Shown piece after piece: positions 40,945 through 49,579 of a stretch of DNA of 64,000 nt. Made by a program: the position numbers and the translations under genes. Position 1 is the first letter of the stretch, and each line of letters starts with the position of its first letter. Below the pieces are notes generated by a model. That model was given only the letters and a program-made list of their open reading frames with translations, was not told where the DNA came from and did not search any database. The DNA is from an uncultured Clostridia bacterium (GTDB lineage: Bacteria; Bacillota; Clostridia; Christensenellales; Aristaeellaceae), in NCBI GenBank assembly GCA_934670175.1, contig CAKUOX010000001.1, positions 25,662 to 89,661 of the forward strand. Reading direction: 5' to 3'.

Positions 40945-41535
40945 ATGCGTTCCACAAAAGCTGTTCGGATTGCAAAAACGGGCTGCATCGTCGCGTCGGT
41001 GCTGTTGATGGCGCTGGGCGTGCTGTTGATCGTACTGCCGGATCTTTCGATCTCGCTGGTCGGGATCGTGGCGGGTGCGATGCTGATCGCGCTGGGCATC
41101 TTAAAGCTGATGGGCTACTTTTCAAGGGATATGTACCAGCTGGCCTTTCAGTATGACCTGGCGTTCGGCCTGCTGCTGGTGGCGCTGGGCGTGCTGCTGA
41201 TGATGCAGCCCAACCGCGCGATGCACTTCCTTTGCCTGATCGTGGGCATTTCCATCGCTGCCGATGGTCTGCTGAAATTCCAGACCGCGCTGGAGGCGCG
41301 CCGCTTCGGGCTTGGCAGCTGGTGGCTGATCATGGCGCTGGGCATACTGGCGGGCGTGATCGGCATCGTCACGGCGTTCCGTCCGGCGCAGAGCGCGCAG
41401 GTGCTGATGGTGCTGATGGGCATATCGCTCCTGGCGGAGGGCGCGCTGAACCTGTGCGTTTCGCTGTGCGCGGTCAAGATCATCCGCGCCGCGCAGCCTG
41501 ACGTGATCGAAGCTGAATTTGAGGAAAAGAACTGA
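40945..41535 (+). CDS. HdeD-family (DUF308) membrane protein
   Basis: A 196-residue protein from ATG 40945 with GGAGGG upstream. It has six hydrophobic helices in three hairpins with repeated ALGVLLI / ALGILKL / ALGVLLMM patterns, the mark of DUF308/HdeD acid-resistance membrane proteins. The C-terminus is acidic (DVIEAEFEEKN). The MMPL gene starts 24 bp downstream, so it is the first gene of that operon. Function of the family in Firmicutes is not established. Confidence 0.88.
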   Translation: MRSTKAVRIAKTGCIVASVLLMALGVLLIVLPDLSISLVGIVAGAMLIALGILKLMGYFSRDMYQLAFQYDLAFGLLLVALGVLLMMQPNRAMHFLCLIVGISIAADGLLKFQTALEARRFGLGSWWLIMALGILAGVIGIVTAFRPAQSAQVLMVLMGISLLAEGALNLCVSLCAVKIIRAAQPDVIEAEFEEKN

Positions 41536-41559
41536 TTTGAGAAAGGGAGGTCTCGGCGC

Positions 41560-43650
41560 ATGCGCTTTTCAAAGGCCGTCGTAAAATTTCGTGTTCCGAT
41601 ACTGATCATCGCTATTCTGCTGCTGATCCCGTCCACGCTGGGCATGATCTCCACGCGCATCAATTATGATATGCTGGATTATCTGCCCGACACCATGGAC
41701 ACCGTGATCGGCCAGAACGAATTGATGGAGGATTTCGGCAAGGGCGCGTTCTCCATGCTGGTGATCGAGGACATGCCCGTCAAGGACGTGGCCGCGCTGA
41801 AGAAGCAGATCGAGCAGGTGGAGCATGTGGACTCCGTGGTGTGGTACGATTCGGTGGCGGATCTGTCCATGCCAATGCAGATGCTGCCGGATAAGATATA
41901 CAATGAGTTCAACAACGGCGACGCCACGATGATGGCCGTGTTCTTCGATTCGGCCACTTCGGCGGATGTGACGATGGACGCCATCCGCGAGATCCGCGCG
42001 CTGGCGGGCAAGCAGGTGTTCGTTTCGGGCATGTCTGCGCTGGTAACGGATCTGAAGGATCTGTGCGAGCGCGAGGAGCCGATCTACGTTGCCATTGCAG
42101 TAGCGCTGGCGTGCCTGGCGATGCTGGTGCTGCTGGACGGCTGGCTGGTGCCGTTCGTGTTCCTGGCGTGTATCGGAATTGCCGTGCTGATCAACCTGGG
42201 CACCAACTTCTTCTTTGGCGAGATCTCCTACATAACCAAGGCGCTGGCGGCGGTGCTGCAGCTGGCGGTAACGATGGACTATTCCATCTTCCTGTGGCAC
42301 AGCTACAACGAGCAGCGCGAGAAGTATCCCGACCACAAGGAGGCCATGGCCGTGGCCATCCACGATACGCTTACCAGTGTGGTGGGCAGCTCGATCACCA
42401 CGGTGGCGGGCTTCGCAGCGCTGTGCTTCATGACCTTCACGCTGGGCCTGGATCTGGGCCTGGTCATGGCGAAGGGCGTTATCCTGGGCGTGCTGGCGTG
42501 CGTCACGGTGCTGCCCTCCCTGGTGCTGATCCTGGACAAGCCCCTGCAGAAGACCAAGCATCGCTGCCTGATCCCCGATATGACGAAATTCGCCGGAAAG
42601 CTGGTAAAGATATTCCCGGTGTTCCTGGTGCTGTTCGCGCTGTTGATCTATCCCGCCTATTATGGCTACGACAAGACCAACGATGAGGTCTATTACGATA
42701 TGGGCGAATGCCTGCCGCAGGATATTGAATATGTGATCGCCAACACCAAGCTGCGCGACGAGTTCGATATTGCCTCCACGCACATGCTGCTGGTGGACGC
42801 CAATGTTCCCGCCAAGGAAAAGAAGAGCATGATCCAGGATATGGAAAAGGTGGACGGCGTGAAATATGTGCTGGGGCTGGAATCCATCGTGGAACCCAGC
42901 ATTCCCGAGGACATGCTGCCTGAATCCATCGTTTCAATCCTGAAATCTGACCGCTGGGAGCTGATGCTGATCAACTCGGAATACAAGGTTGCCAGCGACG
43001 ATGTGAACGCGCAGATCGACGAGCTCAACGCCGTGCTGAAGAAATACGATCCCACCGGCATGCTCATCGGCGAAGCGCCCTGCATGAAGGATATGATCGA
43101 AACCACCGACCACGACTTCCAGGTGGTCAACGCAGTTTCCATCGCGGCGATCTTCATAATCATCATGCTGGTGGAAAAGAGCCTGAGCCTGCCGTTCATA
43201 CTGATCGCAGTTATCGAGCTGGCGGTGTTCATCAATCTGGGTCTGCCGCATTATCTGAGTCAGTCGCTGCCGTTCATCGCGCCGATCTGCATTTCCACCA
43301 TTCAGCTGGGCGCGACCGTGGACTACGCGATACTGATGACCACGCGCTACAAGGCGGAGCGCGTTTCCGGCAAAACGAAGCGCGAGGCCGTGACCACGGC
43401 GCTGGCCACCTCCATCCCGTCCATACTGGTTTCGGGCATGGGCCTGTTTGCCGCCACCTTCGGCGTGGCCGTATATTCGGATATCGACATCATCAGCTCC
43501 ATGTGTATGCTGATGGCGCGCGGCGCGATCGTGAGCATGCTGTGCGTGATTTTGATCCTGCCTGCGCTGCTGATGCTGTGCGACGGCCTGATCCGCCACA
43601 CCACGCTGGGCATGAAAGTGAAAGCTGTTAAGGAGGGCACTGAAGCATGA
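41560..43650 (+). CDS. MMPL-family RND-type transporter
   Basis: A 696-residue protein with the duplicated RND plan: one helix (about 9-29), a soluble loop (30-170), five helices (about 175-330), then a helix near 345-365, a second loop and five more helices (about 520-685). The MMPL signature is seen twice: TMDYSIFLWHSYNEQREKYP and TVDYAILMTTRYKAERVSGK, each with the proton-relay-like Asp-Tyr. Such proteins export lipids or hydrophobic molecules. Its stop overlaps the start of the coiled-coil protein (ATGA), so these two are coupled and may form one complex. Confidence 0.9.
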   Translation: MRFSKAVVKFRVPILIIAILLLIPSTLGMISTRINYDMLDYLPDTMDTVIGQNELMEDFGKGAFSMLVIEDMPVKDVAALKKQIEQVEHVDSVVWYDSVADLSMPMQMLPDKIYNEFNNGDATMMAVFFDSATSADVTMDAIREIRALAGKQVFVSGMSALVTDLKDLCEREEPIYVAIAVALACLAMLVLLDGWLVPFVFLACIGIAVLINLGTNFFFGEISYITKALAAVLQLAVTMDYSIFLWHSYNEQREKYPDHKEAMAVAIHDTLTSVVGSSITTVAGFAALCFMTFTLGLDLGLVMAKGVILGVLACVTVLPSLVLILDKPLQKTKHRCLIPDMTKFAGKLVKIFPVFLVLFALLIYPAYYGYDKTNDEVYYDMGECLPQDIEYVIANTKLRDEFDIASTHMLLVDANVPAKEKKSMIQDMEKVDGVKYVLGLESIVEPSIPEDMLPESIVSILKSDRWELMLINSEYKVASDDVNAQIDELNAVLKKYDPTGMLIGEAPCMKDMIETTDHDFQVVNAVSIAAIFIIIMLVEKSLSLPFILIAVIELAVFINLGLPHYLSQSLPFIAPICISTIQLGATVDYAILMTTRYKAERVSGKTKREAVTTALATSIPSILVSGMGLFAATFGVAVYSDIDIISSMCMLMARGAIVSMLCVILILPALLMLCDGLIRHTTLGMKVKAVKEGTEA

Positions 43651-46600
43651 AAAAGTATATGTCCCGCATTCTATGCACGGTCGTGGCAGCCGCTATGCTG
43701 CTCACGGCGCTGATTCCCTGCGCCGTCGCCGAGACGGAGGACAAGAAGGAAATGGTCTATGTGCTGGCGGACGCAAACGGCGTTCCTGGCAGCATTACCG
43801 TAAGCGAGCATCTTTTCAACCGCGATAATACCGACACCATTTCGGATTACAGCCGCCTTCAGAATATCGAAAACATGGGCGGCGACGAGACCTTTGAAAA
43901 CAACGACGGCGTGCTCGTCTGGAACGCCAACGGCGAGGACATTCGCTATGAGGGCACCAGCACCGAGGAGCTGCCCGCGAGCGTTTCCATTCGTTACACG
44001 CTGGACGGGCAGGAGATCTCCCCTGCGGAGCTGAGCGGCAAGAGCGGCCATCTGGTGATGGATATTGAATACAGCGCCAATTACCGCGAAACGCGCGATG
44101 TTAACGGCGAAGAAGTGTCGCTGCCGCTGTCCTTCCTGATGGCGACCGTGATGCTGGCGGACGATGAGACCTTCGAGAATATTGAGGTGACCAACGGCCG
44201 CGTCGTGAACATTGGCGATCGCACGCTGGTGCTTTGCTACGGCCTGCCGGGGCTGCGCGAGGCGCTGAATCTGGATGAATATAAGGATCGGATCGATGAG
44301 GAAAAGGCCGACCTGGACGATGATCTGGATCTCGATTTCGACCTTGATCCGGACATCCCCACCACGGCCAGCATCAGTGCCGACGTGCATGACTTCGGCT
44401 TCGACGGCGCGTATACCGTGGCGGTCAGCTCCATCTTCAACGATCTGGACGTGGACGGCGACCTTTCGCTGGGCATCGATACCGATAAGCTGAGCGACAA
44501 GCTGACCGACGCGATGGATCAGCTGCTGGACGGCGCGCAGGAGCTTGCCGACGGCACCGTGGAGCTGCGCGACGGCACGCAGGAGCTCAAGAACGGCCTT
44601 GATGAGATCGACGAAAACAGCGACGCCCTGGCAGACGGCGCGCGCAAGATCGTGGACGCTATCATGGAAACCGCAAACGAGGGACTTCAGGAAAAGGAAG
44701 CCGATTTTGCCAAGCTGGGCATCGAGCTCAAGCCGCTGACGGCGGATAATTACGCCGAGGAGATTGAACGGCTGGAGGACGAGCTGCTGGACAAGGTGGA
44801 GGACTATGTGCTCGAGCAGGCGGATAAGACGCTGGTGAGCAAGGTCAATGCCGCCGTGCGCGAGGAGGTTGTCAAGCAGGTCAACGCGGGCGCGCAGCAG
44901 CAGGTGGCCGACAAGGTGACCGCCGCCGTAGAGGCCGAGGTGCGCAAGCAGGTCGAGGCGGGCGCGAGCGAGCTGGTGCGCCAGAAGGTCGAGGCCGCTG
45001 TGCGTGAAAAGGTGACGGCGCAGGTTGAACCCGTCGTGCGCCAGAACGTGACTGAAAAGGTGACCGCCGCGGTGCGCGCGCAGGTGGAAAACGCCGTGCG
45101 CAATCCCAGCCAGGCCGATTTGGAAAAGGAAATCGCCAAGCAGCTCGCTTCCGCCGAGGTGCAGGCGCAGATCAACGCCAATGTAGACGCTTACATGAAT
45201 TCCGCCGAGGGCAAGGCCACGGTTGAGAACCAGATGAAGGCCGCCGTGACGCAGAAGGTGACCGCAGCGTATCGGCAGCAGGTTCGCAGCCAGGTGGAGG
45301 CGGCGTATCGCCAGCAGGTGGAGGCCGAGGTGACCAGTCAGGTGCGCGCGGCCATCGAGGCCGAGGTACGCGCCAGCTTCCCGACCAGCGATCCGACCGC
45401 CACGCCGACCGCAGCGCCCACCGCCACGCCGACCGCAGCGCCCACCGCCACGCCGACCGCAGCGCCCACCGCCACGCCGACCGCAGCGCCCGCCGCAACG
45501 CCGACTCCGGCGTCCACCGAGGTGCCCGCGCAGACGGAAGATGCGGAAACGGCGCAGCAGGGTCTGCTGGACGCTATGCTGGGCGCAGCCTACGCTGAGG
45601 AGGGCGACGTCGAGGCGCGCATCAAGGCGATCGTGGATGAGCGCATGGGGCAGCAGGCCACGAAGAACGAAATCGCCAGCCGCGTGAACGCGCAGGTCAG
45701 CTCTGCCGCGGGTCAGGCGCAGATCGATTCGCTGACCGATGCCAAGATGAACGAATCCGGCACGCAGGCCGCGATCGATAAGCTGGTGGCGCAGGGCATG
45801 CAGGACGCCGACGTCCGCGCGCAGGTTGAGAGCGCCGTGCGCGCCAAGGCGACTGAAACCGCTACGGCCGCGGCGAAGCAGCAGATCATTTCGAAGCTGA
45901 GCTCGCTGTCCGATGCGGAGATCAAGGCAATCGTCGACCAGAAAATGGCGTCCGACGAGATTCAGGCGCTGATCAAGAGCAATACCGATACGCAGATGAA
46001 GGGCACCGAGGCGCAGAAGGCCATCAGCGACAATGTGGACGCGCAGATGAATTCTGACAGCGTGAAGGCCGCAATCGAGCAGGAGTATCAGAAGCAGATG
46101 GCGGGCGATACCGTGAAAAAGACGGTGGAGGACGAGGTTGCCAAGCAGATGAGCTCCGACAGCGTGAAGGCGATCATTCAGAAGAACATCGCCGAGCAGA
46201 TGAAGTCCGACGAGGTCAAAACGCTCATTCGCCAGACGATAAATCAGCAGATGAGCTCCGACAAGGTCAAGAACATTATCGCTGAGCAGATCGAGAAGAA
46301 CCGCCACGGCAAGGAATACATGAACAGCGTGGCCGAGGCGCTGGAGGAAAACGGTAAGGACGGCGAGGCGTATCGTTCGCTGGTAGATCTGCACGATTCG
46401 CTGGACGAGGTGCATGAGTTCTATCAGGGCGTGCTCGATTATACGGACGCCGTGGGTCAGGCCAGAGACGGCGCGGGCGACCTGTTGGACGGCGCGCAGC
46501 AGCTCTGCGACGGCATGGCCGAGCTGAAGGATGGCCTGGATGAGATCAACGATAAGCTGGTGAACAAGCTGCTCGATTTCCTGAACGGAGATCTGAACGA

Positions 46601-46718
46601 GGTTCGCGACCGGCTTGAAGCGGTGGTCGATCTGGCGAAGGACTATAATTCCTACGCAGGTATTGCGGACGGCATGCGCGGCAGCGTGCACTTCCTGATC
46701 CGTACCGCGGGGGTATAA
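43647..46718 (+). CDS. Large secreted coiled-coil protein, Pip/YhgE-like repeats, no membrane domain
   Basis: A 1023-residue protein with a signal peptide (residues 1-27, cut after CAVA). Residues ~30-290 are beta-rich. From ~295 and again near 940-985 there are heptad-type DGA-x-LxDG repeats (LADGTVELRDGTQEL; LLDGAQQLCDGMAEL) as in YhgE/Pip proteins. Between them lie two long helical stretches of A/E/V/Q-rich repeats (VxAAVRExVxxQV and VKxxIxxQMxSD) and, at about 583-615, four copies of TATPTAAP. YhgE-type C-terminal membrane helices are missing. Coupled to the MMPL gene. Likely an extracellular rod or filament partner of the transporter; this is inference. Confidence 0.75.
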   Translation: MKKYMSRILCTVVAAAMLLTALIPCAVAETEDKKEMVYVLADANGVPGSITVSEHLFNRDNTDTISDYSRLQNIENMGGDETFENNDGVLVWNANGEDIRYEGTSTEELPASVSIRYTLDGQEISPAELSGKSGHLVMDIEYSANYRETRDVNGEEVSLPLSFLMATVMLADDETFENIEVTNGRVVNIGDRTLVLCYGLPGLREALNLDEYKDRIDEEKADLDDDLDLDFDLDPDIPTTASISADVHDFGFDGAYTVAVSSIFNDLDVDGDLSLGIDTDKLSDKLTDAMDQLLDGAQELADGTVELRDGTQELKNGLDEIDENSDALADGARKIVDAIMETANEGLQEKEADFAKLGIELKPLTADNYAEEIERLEDELLDKVEDYVLEQADKTLVSKVNAAVREEVVKQVNAGAQQQVADKVTAAVEAEVRKQVEAGASELVRQKVEAAVREKVTAQVEPVVRQNVTEKVTAAVRAQVENAVRNPSQADLEKEIAKQLASAEVQAQINANVDAYMNSAEGKATVENQMKAAVTQKVTAAYRQQVRSQVEAAYRQQVEAEVTSQVRAAIEAEVRASFPTSDPTATPTAAPTATPTAAPTATPTAAPTATPTAAPAATPTPASTEVPAQTEDAETAQQGLLDAMLGAAYAEEGDVEARIKAIVDERMGQQATKNEIASRVNAQVSSAAGQAQIDSLTDAKMNESGTQAAIDKLVAQGMQDADVRAQVESAVRAKATETATAAAKQQIISKLSSLSDAEIKAIVDQKMASDEIQALIKSNTDTQMKGTEAQKAISDNVDAQMNSDSVKAAIEQEYQKQMAGDTVKKTVEDEVAKQMSSDSVKAIIQKNIAEQMKSDEVKTLIRQTINQQMSSDKVKNIIAEQIEKNRHGKEYMNSVAEALEENGKDGEAYRSLVDLHDSLDEVHEFYQGVLDYTDAVGQARDGAGDLLDGAQQLCDGMAELKDGLDEINDKLVNKLLDFLNGDLNEVRDRLEAVVDLAKDYNSYAGIADGMRGSVHFLIRTAGV
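45396..45491 (+). repeat. 24-bp tandem repeat, four copies, in frame
   Basis: Four perfect copies of a 24-bp unit at 45396, 45420, 45444 and 45468, encoding TATPTAAP each, a Pro/Thr-rich flexible linker inside the coiled-coil protein. Perfect DNA identity suggests recent slippage and length variation between strains. Confidence 0.9.
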
Positions 46719-46726
46719 CGGACATA

Positions 46727-46767
46727 TGGTGGGCGGGGAGCTTGATTCCCCGTCCACCTGCTTGTCA
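46727..46767. repeat. Dispersed hairpin repeat, copy A
   Basis: GGTGGGCGGGGA and TCCCCGTCCACC form a hairpin, followed by TGCTTGTCA. The reverse complement is nearly identical to 54756-54794 on the other side of the aminotransferase region. Confidence 0.6.
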
Positions 46768-46772
46768 AAGAG

Positions 46773-46804
46773 GCCGCATTGCAATCTGGCAATGCGGCTT
46801 TTTT
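46773..46804 (+). terminator. Terminator of the MMPL/coiled-coil operon
   Basis: GCCGCATTGC (46773-46782) and GCAATGCGGC (46789-46798) form a perfect 10-bp stem with a 6-nt loop, followed by six T. A canonical Rho-independent terminator. Confidence 0.92.
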
Positions 46805-46832
46805 GACCGGTTAAACCGCCGGTCAGGATGCT

Positions 46833-46861
46833 TTGACTTTTTTCGCATATTCTGCTAGAAT
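46833..46861 (+). promoter_or_regulatory. Promoter of the heme-degrading-type gene
   Basis: TTGACT (46833-46838), 17 bp, TAGAAT (46856-46861), 33 bp before the start at 46895, with GGAGGGG as ribosome site. Confidence 0.75.
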
Positions 46862-46894
46862 AACGGAAGCGATCACGATTTCGGAGGGGAAAAT

Positions 46895-47395
46895 ATGAAA
46901 CTGCATGACTATAAAGCCGCATGGCTGGATATTCTCAGGGCGCAGGATGAAAAGCTGCGCATGGAAGCGCTCACTGCGGAGGACGCGCTGCAGATCGGGC
47001 TGATCATGGTGCGTCTTGCGAAGGAAAAGTATGGCCAGCCGGTCTCCGTGCGCATCATTACCAATGGCCATGCGACCTTCGAATACTATATGGAGGGAAC
47101 CGACAGCTACAATCGCTGGTGGATGGACAAGAAGCTCAACACCAGCCGCGCGTCCGGCGTCAGCTCCATTCGCACGATGGTGGAGCTGGGCGAGGGGCTG
47201 CGGCAGCCCATACCGGAATTCGATGTGGACAATAACTTTGCGCTCTGCGGCGGCTGCGTTCCGGTCAGAACACCGCAGGGGCGGCTGCTCGGCTATGCGC
47301 AGAGCTCCGGCATGCGGCACGAGCAGGATCACCAGCTGATCATCGACGCGCTTTCGGAATATCTGGGCATCGAAGTGCCCTCGCTGCTGAAATAA
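46895..47395 (+). CDS. Heme-degrading-type protein (UPF0303 / GlcG-HbpS family)
   Basis: A 166-residue cytoplasmic protein. The motifs LIMVRLAKEKYGQPVSVRI and FEYYMEGTDSYNRWWMDKK are typical of the UPF0303 group of the GlcG/HbpS family, some members of which bind and degrade heme. The C-terminal DHQLIIDALSEYLGI is conserved as well. It has its own promoter. The following gene starts 28 bp later and may be co-transcribed. Family is clear; heme degradation is only a family-based suggestion. Confidence 0.82.
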   Translation: MKLHDYKAAWLDILRAQDEKLRMEALTAEDALQIGLIMVRLAKEKYGQPVSVRIITNGHATFEYYMEGTDSYNRWWMDKKLNTSRASGVSSIRTMVELGEGLRQPIPEFDVDNNFALCGGCVPVRTPQGRLLGYAQSSGMRHEQDHQLIIDALSEYLGIEVPSLLK

Positions 47396-47423
47396 GCGAT
47401 CACATTCAAAGGAGCCTTACAGG

Positions 47424-48812
47424 ATGGTGCAATTATCTCTGGGCATGCTCGAACGCTATGAGATCCCAAACCGCCGCCCAGGCCGCGCGCAGGCGCTGCT
47501 GCTGGGGGCGGATCGGCTGATGCTGGGCTGCGCCGCGCCGCTGCTGGACGCGGCGGGCATGGGCGCATGCTGCGTATGCGAAGCTGCCGACGCGCTGCGC
47601 GCGCAGGACGGCATGTACACGCTGCTGCTGCGCGGCGAGCGCGAGGATGGCGGCGCGATCCGTGAGGAGTGCGTGATCCAGTCCATATGTCAGGTCTGCG
47701 CGCCCGAACGGGATTTTGCCGAGATCATGGCCTTTGCCGGCACGGACATGCAGCTGCTTATGATGAGTGCAGACGCGGACGCGTCCTCGCTGGCGCTGGC
47801 GGCGCGCGCGTGCTATGAGGCATGGCGCTGCCGTAAAACGCTGCCGCGGCTGCTGATCTTCAGCGAGCGCCCGGCGGACGATTGCGTCCAGGCGCGGCTG
47901 CGCGCCATGGCAGCCATCGCGCGCGGCTGGCATGGCGGCGCGGAATTTGCAGCGGCGCTTTCAAATGCCGACGCGCAGGCCGTGCTCGCAGGCAGGCTGT
48001 GCGGGCCGCTGAACGTATCAGAGCGCACGGCGGCGCAGCGCGAAATGAATTATCGCGACGACTTTATCGCCTGGGCGGAGCCGGAAAACGTCTGCGCCTT
48101 TGAGCATGGCACGCCCGAAGATCTGAAGTGCGCGGCGGGGAACGCCGATTACGAGGCGGCGCGCATCGCGCGGACGCGGGTGTTCGACGCGCTGGTGTTT
48201 CTCTGCGCCGGACTGGGCTATCTGGCGGGCAGGCGCAGCTTTGCGGACGTATTGGACGATGAAGCGCTGCGCGGCTTCATTGGCCGCACATTCACGCAGG
48301 AGATCATGCCCGCGCTTCCGCTGCCGAAGGAGCAGGCCACACAGGCCGTCATTTCGGCATTTTCGCGGCTGGAAAACCATCAGAACGATATGCCGCTGCT
48401 CGAGATTGGCGGCGGACTGCTCGGCGGCATGCCGCGCAGCGTGCTGCCCGCAATCCGCGCATATGCCGAACGCGAATTCGACGCGCCAAAGCGGCTCACA
48501 CTGGCGCTGGCCGCTGCCGTGATGCTCTATGCCGGCGCGCGTCTGAACGCCGGCGGACAGTGGGAGGTCGCCCGCGGCGAGGAGCTCAGCCCGATCTACG
48601 ATGAGGCCGAGGTGCTTGCCCTGTTTTCCACGCTTGCCCACGACATGCCTGCCGAAACGCTTGCCTACGCCGTGCTGGCCGACCGTAGCATGTGGGGCGA
48701 GGATCTGCGCGAGATTCCCGGGCTTGAAATGCGGCTGTGCTTTGATATTTCCGCCATACAGCGCGCGGGTCTGATGGAGACGCTGCGGCGCGTCGACCGG
48801 GATGACGAATAG
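47424..48812 (+). CDS. Mannitol-dehydrogenase-family protein, degenerate tagaturonate-reductase-like
   Basis: A 462-residue protein. AQREMNYRDDFIAWAEP (about residues 205-220) and the downstream VFDALVFLCAGLGYLAGRRSFADVLDDEALRGFI closely follow the pattern of tagaturonate reductase UxaB. The Rossmann-type start is weak. In UxaB and mannitol dehydrogenases the catalytic Lys lies in a K-x-R-x-LNGxH motif; here the aligned stretch is ARTRVFDALVFL, without that Lys and His. The protein may thus be inactive or use another substrate. It follows the heme-type gene and is closed by a terminator. Confidence 0.7.
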   Translation: MVQLSLGMLERYEIPNRRPGRAQALLLGADRLMLGCAAPLLDAAGMGACCVCEAADALRAQDGMYTLLLRGEREDGGAIREECVIQSICQVCAPERDFAEIMAFAGTDMQLLMMSADADASSLALAARACYEAWRCRKTLPRLLIFSERPADDCVQARLRAMAAIARGWHGGAEFAAALSNADAQAVLAGRLCGPLNVSERTAAQREMNYRDDFIAWAEPENVCAFEHGTPEDLKCAAGNADYEAARIARTRVFDALVFLCAGLGYLAGRRSFADVLDDEALRGFIGRTFTQEIMPALPLPKEQATQAVISAFSRLENHQNDMPLLEIGGGLLGGMPRSVLPAIRAYAEREFDAPKRLTLALAAAVMLYAGARLNAGGQWEVARGEELSPIYDEAEVLALFSTLAHDMPAETLAYAVLADRSMWGEDLREIPGLEMRLCFDISAIQRAGLMETLRRVDRDDE

Positions 48813-48872
48813 GACTTTCTCCATCGCGCGCTCCAAAACCGGAGCAGCATATATTTTTGAGGAACAAGTATG

Positions 48873-48917
48873 ATGGAAGCTCGAGAGGGTCGAAGCCCTC
48901 TCGAGCTTCCATTTTTC
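48873..48917 (+). terminator. Terminator hairpin after the tagaturonate-reductase-like gene
   Basis: ATGGAAGCTCGAGAGGG (48873-48889) and its exact complement (48896-48912) form a 17-bp stem with a 6-nt loop, followed by TTTTT (48913-48917 or so). The rest of the 284-bp gap to 49096 holds only the MarR promoter and operator. Confidence 0.88.
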
Positions 48918-49001
48918 GCCTGCTTATCCGCCATGCCTCCATGCGCGTATCCACCATACAGCTTTCGGAGCGCGCTTTTCCATAATTAACCGAGCCGCGC
49001 G

Positions 49002-49054
49002 TGGCAAATTAACATTTGGTGTGTATACTCGCTTTTGCACTCAGTCAATGACTG
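49002..49054 (+). promoter_or_regulatory. Promoter and palindromic operator of the MarR-exporter operon
   Basis: TGGCAA (49002-49007), 16 bp, TATACT (49024-49029). The palindrome CAGTCAATGACTG (49042-49054) lies just after the expected start of transcription and 42 bp before the MarR gene, a typical place for MarR autorepression. Binding is inferred. Confidence 0.55.
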
Positions 49055-49096
49055 TCAACATAATATTACAATAAACAGAAAGGAATCAAACTGCGC

Positions 49097-49573
49097 ATGG
49101 ATATTTCAGAGAGCCAGTCGCTGCTGATGGAAACGCTGCCGCAGTGGAACCACTACATCGCGCGGCCGTTCAAGCGTTTTTTAGACGAGGGCATGTCCCC
49201 GCCGATGTTCCACGGCATGCAGCGGCTGCGCCAGTCCGACAGTCTGATGACGATGACGGAGCTGGCCAAATGGCTGCGCATGCCCAAGCAGCAGGCGACG
49301 AAGCTGGTGGATCGGCTGATCGAGCGCGGCATGGTGGAGCGCGTGAACGATCCCAACGACCGGCGGTTGACGCGGCTGCGGCTCACGTCCGCGGCCATCC
49401 AGTATATGGATGATTTCAAGCGCCGTCAGGTCGAGTATTACCGCGAGCTGCTTTTGAGCATGCCGGAGGACGACCAGCGGCGCTTCACCGAAGCCATACG
49501 GACGCTTCACGATATTTTCGGCCGCATGCCGTGCGCAGACGGCCTGGAAGGCCATGAGAAAGAGAGGCAATAG
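49097..49573 (+). CDS. MarR-family transcriptional regulator
   Basis: A 158-residue MarR regulator. The winged HTH is seen in MTMTELAKWLRMPKQQATKLVDRLIERGMVERVNDPNDRRLTRLRLT, with the wing DPNDRR. It precedes the two exporter genes by 6 bp. A palindrome in its promoter suggests that it represses its own operon, with release by a ligand that is also exported. Ligand unknown. Confidence 0.93.
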   Translation: MDISESQSLLMETLPQWNHYIARPFKRFLDEGMSPPMFHGMQRLRQSDSLMTMTELAKWLRMPKQQATKLVDRLIERGMVERVNDPNDRRLTRLRLTSAAIQYMDDFKRRQVEYYRELLLSMPEDDQRRFTEAIRTLHDIFGRMPCADGLEGHEKERQ

Positions 49574-49579
49574 AGATCT

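Noticed and set aside
45396..45491. CRISPR-like repeat array
   Set aside because: Repeats are directly adjacent without spacers and are in frame within a coding region.
43671..46922. 1083-codon open frame on the minus strand
   Set aside because: It is the antisense shadow of the coiled-coil gene; high GC and the repeat composition keep the opposite frame open. The product is His/Arg/Leu-rich without domains, and the plus-strand gene has a signal peptide and coupled start.
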